Part shown: positions 6,439 through 9,816 of the stretch, piece by piece | How positions within the stretch are numbered: position 1 is the first letter of the stretch | Layout of the letters: every line of letters starts with the position of its first letter | Source of the DNA: Lentisphaerota bacterium | Lineage (GTDB): Bacteria; Verrucomicrobiota; Lentisphaeria; Oligosphaerales; Oligosphaeraceae | Length of the DNA: 9,816 bases | Assembly: GCA_012799755.1 (NCBI GenBank) | Contig: JAAZKQ010000539.1 | Coordinates: forward strand, 1-9,816 | Direction: 5' to 3' | Program-made: the position numbers and the translations under genes | Notes under the pieces: generated by a model | What the model was told of the DNA's origin: nothing | The model's input: only the letters and a program-made list of their open reading frames with translations | Databases searched by the model: none

Positions 6439-8553
6439 CTACTCCCAGTCAACAGCAAAAGAGCGGCAGATTTTCAGGCGCTCAACGGCGAACTCCACGC
6501 AGCCGTCCTTCTCGGTGAAGGGCACCGCGTTTTCCTCGGGCAAAGACAACACCCGCTTGACCTTGCCGCCAACGCGAACGCGAACCTTGATGTCGCACAA
6601 GGTCGGCAGTTCAAAGGCGTCCACCGAATTGATGAGATTGACGTAGTGCCTCTTCTTGTCGGCCACGGTGAATTGCACGATTTCCACCTGCGCGGGCGCC
6701 TCGGCGCTGAAGCTCCAACCGCCAAGATCGTCCGTAAGCAAGTTTAGAATCTTGACCAGCACCTCGCCATTGGCGGGACGGTCATACGCCTCAAAGGGCG
6801 CCGCCGAATAGACCACGCGGCCCTTGCCGTACTCGGCATAAAGCAGCGACGGATTGTCCACATAGACTCCGGGCGGCTTGGAGTAGATTGATGCAAAGCG
6901 CACATTGGGCGCATTGTAGTCAAAGCCGTCACTGGCATCGGGCTTGGGCTCGCCCGTCAGCGCCGGCGCCTGATAGGGCAGCGCGACGGTCGCCAGCACC
7001 TTGCCCTTGCCGGCGTTGGGCAGGCGCTGCATCGGCGCCGTGTAGGCCAGCGGGTAGTCGTGGTTGTGCTCAGCGAACAGCGGCTGGCCGGCCGCTGTCG
7101 GCACCATGTAGGTCATGCTGCCGCCGAGCACGCCCTCGGGACACACGCCGAGCAGCGTCTCCACCAGCTCGGGATTGACACGGCCGCTCATGTACACCCG
7201 ACCGCCCTTGGCGACATAATCCGTAACCGTCTTGACCACATCCGCCGGCAGATCGTAGGCGTCGCCCAGCACCAGCACTTTCGCCGCGGTCATTTTCTCG
7301 GGTCGCCAATTGCCGAAGACGCCGTAGGGCACATGCGCGCGCTGCAGGTAGCGGGCGGCGCCGACGGCGGCGTCCGGGTGCGGCAGGCTGGAATCATCAA
7401 TCTTCCCGCCCGGATTGTATTTGGCCTCAAGGTTGAACAGCACGCCGACGTCCTGAACCATCTCGCCTTCCATGTACTTCTCGTACTTGCGGGCCTCGCC
7501 GTAGATTTTCCCATAGCGCTCATAGATGCTGGGATCAAGTGTGCCCTTCGGGTCAATGGCGTCAATGAGCAGCGCGGCGCCGTGATGCATGAAGGTCGCC
7601 ATCACGCTTTGCGCGAGCATATCGTAGGTCTTGGTCGTCGTATGCTCCTTCAAGCCGGGATAGCAACGGGAGGTCATGTACTCGAAGGGCTGGTTGAGCG
7701 TCATGTTGTAATACAGCTTGCAAGCGATGGAATGTTGCGAAATGCCGCCGTAGAAATCGCCGCCGCAGTAATCGGAGTTTTCCGCAATGTTGTGATTGAC
7801 GCCCTGCCGCCAGTGGTGCATCATCGTCGAATACTGATGCTCCACGGAGCAATTCGGATTGCGCGACTTGATCTTCGCCGTCACCATCCGGCAAAAGTCG
7901 CCCATCCACTCTTGGCGCTTGGCCTGCAAGGCGCGCCATTCCGGGTCGGTCCAATCACACTGCGTCGGCATGTCGCCGCCATGCTCCTTGCGCCAACGCG
8001 CCCGGCAGGCGTCGCAATAGCACACGCGCGTCCAGAAAGTCATGTCCAGGAATATGCCCTCAAAGACAAAGCGGTCGAAAATTTCATCCAGCTGTGTCAG
8101 TACAAAATCGCGGTACTCGGCGTTGTTCGGGCAGCACAGTCCATAGCGGCTGCCGCCGAAGTACTGGCCTTGGCCGCGGTCAAAGCGCGTGCTGCGGCCG
8201 TTAATGTCGCGCAATCGCCATTCGGGATGCTCGACGTAGGCGACATTGTTGTAGATCAGGCTGTAGTAGGCAATCACGTCCATGCCCGCGCCGTGACAAA
8301 GATCGAAGAGCCGCTGCATCTTCCGTGTGCAGTCCGTAAAGCTCGCGTGTGTGCGGCCGCTGGCGCTGTCCCAGTTGCAGTGACCCACATGGGATTGCAG
8401 ATAGATCATCGCCGACTGCACCTGCGCCGTCTGCAACAACGCAAAGTACTTGTCGGGATCAAATTGGGACAGAAAGACCGGGTCCCAGTCCTCAATGTGC
8501 ATATCAACCAAATTGCGGCGGTAACTCCGGCGATACCAAGTGGGGTCCGTCAT
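6439..8553 (-). CDS. GHL6-type putative glycoside hydrolase with beta-galactosidase-trimerisation-like domain (possibly GH151-like alpha-L-fucosidase)
   Basis: A 704-residue protein with two recognisable halves. The N-terminal TIM-barrel-like region (about 10-350) includes FDPDKYFALLQTAQVQSAMIY (31-51), CHGAGMDVIAYYSL (86-99), FEGIFLDMTFW with D170 as likely catalytic Asp, and SVEHQ with E238 as acid/base candidate. A Cys cluster C178/C180/C183 right after the D170 strand resembles metal-binding or structural Cys seen in related GH42/GHL6 proteins. The second half (about 365-610) looks like the glutamine-amidotransferase-like trimerisation domain of GH42-type enzymes (VLVLGDAYDLP...YVAKGGRVYMSG, 426-457; AEYGKGRVVYSAAPF, 573-587), then a small beta-domain. 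There is no signal peptide. My recollection is that GH151 alpha-L-fucosidases share this architecture, which would suit the GH95-like neighbour; family and catalytic residues are inference. The start ATG (8551-8553) has GGAGA (8561-8565) 7 nt upstream. It is divergent from the dehydroquinase-like gene. Confidence 0.82.
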   Translation of the reverse strand: MTDPTWYRRSYRRNLVDMHIEDWDPVFLSQFDPDKYFALLQTAQVQSAMIYLQSHVGHCNWDSASGRTHASFTDCTRKMQRLFDLCHGAGMDVIAYYSLIYNNVAYVEHPEWRLRDINGRSTRFDRGQGQYFGGSRYGLCCPNNAEYRDFVLTQLDEIFDRFVFEGIFLDMTFWTRVCYCDACRARWRKEHGGDMPTQCDWTDPEWRALQAKRQEWMGDFCRMVTAKIKSRNPNCSVEHQYSTMMHHWRQGVNHNIAENSDYCGGDFYGGISQHSIACKLYYNMTLNQPFEYMTSRCYPGLKEHTTTKTYDMLAQSVMATFMHHGAALLIDAIDPKGTLDPSIYERYGKIYGEARKYEKYMEGEMVQDVGVLFNLEAKYNPGGKIDDSSLPHPDAAVGAARYLQRAHVPYGVFGNWRPEKMTAAKVLVLGDAYDLPADVVKTVTDYVAKGGRVYMSGRVNPELVETLLGVCPEGVLGGSMTYMVPTAAGQPLFAEHNHDYPLAYTAPMQRLPNAGKGKVLATVALPYQAPALTGEPKPDASDGFDYNAPNVRFASIYSKPPGVYVDNPSLLYAEYGKGRVVYSAAPFEAYDRPANGEVLVKILNLLTDDLGGWSFSAEAPAQVEIVQFTVADKKRHYVNLINSVDAFELPTLCDIKVRVRVGGKVKRVLSLPEENAVPFTEKDGCVEFAVERLKICRSFAVDWE

Positions 8554-8601
8554 CTCTTTTTCTCCATTTGCTGGGACTTAATGGGGCTCGGCGGCTACAG
8601 G

Positions 8602-8613
8602 TGAAACGTTGAA
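8602..8613. promoter_or_regulatory. Possible LacI-family-like operator half-palindrome
   Basis: The 12 bases from 8602 match 10 of 12 of the palindrome TGAAACGTTTCA, a LacI-family-type operator pattern. The left half is perfect and the right half imperfect. The site lies about 16 bp upstream of the predicted -35 of the plus-strand promoter and 49 bp upstream of the minus-strand GHL6-type start, so it could serve both. No regulator gene is in the window. Confidence 0.25.
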
Positions 8614-8629
8614 AAAGGCATACAGGCCA

Positions 8630-8658
8630 TTTACAGCCGAACAAATACGCAGTACAAT
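8630..8658 (+). promoter_or_regulatory. Sigma-70-like promoter for the dehydroquinase-like gene
   Basis: TTTACA (8630-8635) and TACAAT (8653-8658) are separated by exactly 17 nt; each hexamer matches the E. coli consensus at 5 of 6. Transcription would start near 8665, giving a leader of about 98 nt before the ATG at 8763. The 209-nt divergent gap must also hold the minus-strand GHL6-type promoter, for which I see no equally good match. Confidence 0.6.
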
Positions 8659-8762
8659 AACAGTGCTTCGCAGTAAAGAAACCAAGGAAAGCCAACTATG
8701 CGCGGGACTTTTCCGGCCCCGCGCCGTCGCCAACCAGCTCCAGCATTTGAAAGGACCAGCCC

Positions 8763-9542
8763 ATGCGCCCGTCATTCCTCAAGCTCAACGCGCCCTACTT
8801 GGCAGCCATTGTCATCGAGCCCACGCCCGAACAGGCCATCGCCAACATTCTCAATGGCGAACACGAAGGCGCCGAGGCATTCATGGTTGATATCGCCGCC
8901 TGGAACCCCGACCGCCTCACCAAGGAAACCCTCACGCGGGTCTTCCACTGCTGCGGGCGGCCCATGATGCCACTCTGCTACCGCTCGCGAAATCTCGGCG
9001 CCGATAAAGTCAACGACGACGAGCGCGCCGAGCTCATGATCCGCTGCATCAAAGCCGGCGCCGCCGCCTGCGATATCATGGGCGATCTCTTCGCGCCGGC
9101 GCCGCACGAACTCACCCACGATAAAAAAGCCATCGCCAAGCAGAAAAAACTCGTCAAGCGCATGCATGATCTCGGCGCCGAAGTGCTCATGTCCTCCCAT
9201 ATCTACAACGAATATGTGCCTGGCGACGCCGTGCTCGAACACATGCTCGAAATCCAGAGTCGCGGCGTTGATATCGCCAAAATCGTGGTCAGCGCCAATA
9301 CCGAAGATGAACTCCTTGAGGCCTTCCGCACCACTGTCCTCTTGAAGAAGTCCCTCAAAGTGCCCTTCGTGCATCTTTGCAATGGCAAGTTCGCCCGCAT
9401 CCAACGCTACATGGCGCCCGTGCTCGGAGCGACCCTCACCTTCGGCTTCCGCGAATATACCGCCTACGCCACCGGTCCGCAACCCGTCATCCGCAGCGCC
9501 CGCGCCGTCCTCGACGAGCTCTCCTGGCATAAGGACTACTGA
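8763..9542 (+). CDS. Type I 3-dehydroquinate dehydratase-like class I aldolase-fold protein with non-canonical pocket
   Basis: A 259-residue protein matching the type I dehydroquinase fold over its whole length. Schiff-base K173 (in DIAKIVV) and catalytic H146 (in MSSHIYN) are spaced 27 residues apart, as H143/K170 are in the Salmonella enzyme. R74, R215 (RIQRY) and Q240 correspond to substrate contacts R82, R213 and Q236. Other hallmark residues are replaced: the ELR/EWR motif (E46, R48) reads MVD (M41, D43), and catalytic-site E86 falls at L78 (alignment by eye). The protein may therefore catalyse Schiff-base dehydration or aldol cleavage on a different substrate, for example a keto-deoxy sugar acid. 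A true shikimate-pathway AroD role is less likely but not excluded. There is no signal peptide, so it is cytoplasmic. GAAAGGA (8749-8755), 7 nt before the ATG, supports the start. It has its own predicted promoter, is divergent from the GHL6-type glycosidase, and a repeat array follows the stop. Confidence 0.82.
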   Translation: MRPSFLKLNAPYLAAIVIEPTPEQAIANILNGEHEGAEAFMVDIAAWNPDRLTKETLTRVFHCCGRPMMPLCYRSRNLGADKVNDDERAELMIRCIKAGAAACDIMGDLFAPAPHELTHDKKAIAKQKKLVKRMHDLGAEVLMSSHIYNEYVPGDAVLEHMLEIQSRGVDIAKIVVSANTEDELLEAFRTTVLLKKSLKVPFVHLCNGKFARIQRYMAPVLGATLTFGFREYTAYATGPQPVIRSARAVLDELSWHKDY

Positions 9543-9601
9543 TACGCAATGGAGTGGGGCTGTTTGATCGGACGTATCAGGCGGATCAGGTGGATCGGAC
9601 G

Positions 9602-9618
9602 GATCAAGCTGTTTGATC
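9602..9618. repeat. Hairpin GATCAA-GCTGT-TTGATC within the array, copy 1
   Basis: A perfect 6-bp inverted repeat with a 5-nt loop sits exactly at the first 13-nt phase break of the 9-nt array. Confidence 0.7.
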
Positions 9619-9671
9619 AGGCGGATCAGGCAAATCAGCAGACGGATCAGGCGGATCAGGCGGATCGGACG

Positions 9672-9688
9672 GATCAAGCTGTTTGATC
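9672..9688. repeat. Hairpin GATCAA-GCTGT-TTGATC within the array, copy 2
   Basis: Identical to the 17-nt element at 9602-9618, 70 nt downstream, again at a 13-nt phase break. The half GCTGTTTGATC also occurs at 9559-9569, at the left edge of the array. Confidence 0.7.
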
Positions 9689-9715
9689 AGACGGATCAGG
9701 CGGATCAGGCGGACT

Positions 9716-9772
9716 GGGCGGCACAAACAACCGGCGGCGTAAATTGCCGCGCAGCGGCAAGACAGGCCGCCC
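9716..9772. repeat. Nested inverted repeat between the tandem array and the AATCTGCG repeat
   Basis: Outer arms GGGCGGC (9716-9722) and GCCGCCC (9766-9772) enclose a perfect hairpin of TTGCCGC (9744-9750) and GCGGCAA (9754-9760) with a 3-nt loop. No T-run follows on the plus strand, so it is not a standard terminator for the upstream gene, though it could form a cruciform or a 3'-end RNA structure. Confidence 0.55.
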
Positions 9773-9816
9773 AAAATCTGCGCTAATCTGCGTAATCTGC
9801 GGATAAAACACACCCC
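9773..9816 (+). repeat. AATCTGCG-type dispersed repeat, copy 2 (at window edge)
   Basis: Matches 6393-6436 at 39 of 44 bases, ungapped, in the same orientation, with three ATCTGC units at 9-10-nt spacing, then GATAAAA and ACACCCC. It may continue beyond the window. Relative to its neighbouring gene it lies 3' of a plus-strand gene, whereas copy 1 lies 3' of a minus-strand gene, so its orientation is not tied to transcription. Confidence 0.8.

Larger units (their letters stand above)
9561..9716 (+). repeat. 9-nt-period GATC-rich tandem array (CGGATCAGG units)
   Basis: Begins about 20 nt after the dehydroquinase-like stop. Units of the CGGATCAGG type recur every 9 nt, giving 13 GATC sites (at 9566, 9584, 9593, 9602, 9615, 9624, 9645, 9654, 9663, 9672, 9685, 9694, 9703). 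Degenerate units at 9575, 9633 and 9712 keep the register. Phase breaks of 13 nt occur at 9602-9615 and 9672-9685, and one of 12 nt at 9633-9645. A longer period is visible: 9571-9630 and 9641-9700 match at 57 of 60 bases, offset 70. Open frames through it encode only short-period low-complexity peptides and are not genes. Confidence 0.9.

Noticed and set aside
7060..8604. Long plus-strand open frame (514 codons) opposite the GHL6-type gene
   Set aside because: Mirror of the real minus-strand gene; the translation is rich in His/Ala/Val with no recognisable motif.
8772..9677. Minus-strand open frame starting inside the GATC array and running opposite the dehydroquinase-like gene
   Set aside because: Its N-terminus is repeat-derived (Ile-Arg-Leu periods), and the rest is antisense to a well-supported gene.
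9561..9716. CRISPR array
   Set aside because: Repeats are 9-nt tandem units without unique spacers of constant length, and no cas genes are nearby.
9604..9813. Short minus-strand frame over the array with Asp-Pro-Pro periods
   Set aside because: Pure translation of 9-nt repeats, with no initiation signal or family resemblance.

Overview
This 9.8-kb, GC-rich window looks like chromosomal DNA from a bacterium of the PVC group, most plausibly Lentisphaerota/Victivallales or a relative in Verrucomicrobiota or Kiritimatiellota. That placement is an inference. It rests on the mix of GH95-like and GHL6/GH151-like glycosidases and on intergenic short repeats of the GGAATACAC, AATCTGCG and CGGATCAGG types, which I associate from memory with such genomes. 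No rRNA or other marker gene is present to settle it.

Layout. (1) Positions 2-2824, plus strand: the 3' part of ftsH (membrane AAA+ zinc protease), then after 9 nt a FAD-dependent oxidoreductase of the phytoene-desaturase/carotenoid-isomerase superfamily. (2) 2969-5149, plus strand: a cytoplasmic GH95-like glycoside hydrolase with an excellent Shine-Dalgarno, ending in a strong hairpin terminator (5182-5223). (3) 5246-5998, minus strand: a complete classical SDR oxidoreductase convergent with the GH95 gene. (4) 5999-6438: 440 nt without a credible gene, holding several short repeat elements. (5) 6439-8553, minus strand: a 704-residue GHL6-type putative glycosidase with a beta-galactosidase-trimerisation-like second half. 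(6) 8554-8762: a divergent promoter region. (7) 8763-9542, plus strand: a class I aldolase-fold protein related to type I 3-dehydroquinate dehydratase, with catalytic His and Lys kept but several substrate-binding residues replaced. (8) 9543-9816: a dense 9-nt-period GATC-rich tandem array, a nested inverted repeat, and a second copy of the AATCTGCG repeat at the window edge.

How it may work together. The two glycosidases lack signal peptides. GH95 enzymes are typically alpha-L-fucosidases or alpha-L-galactosidases, and GHL6-type proteins include GH151-like alpha-L-fucosidases (from memory). With an SDR and a Schiff-base lyase/aldolase next to them, a working hypothesis is an intracellular route that trims imported fucose- or galactose-containing oligosaccharides and oxidises or cleaves the released sugar. 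No transporter, regulator, sulfatase or kinase lies in the window, so this remains a hypothesis. The ftsH/FAD-enzyme pair is probably an unrelated housekeeping neighbour.

The most unusual items are the non-canonical active site of the dehydroquinase-like protein, and the repeat landscape: four repeat families with about 9-nt units, with direct copies of one bracketing the divergent GHL6/dehydroquinase-like gene pair.
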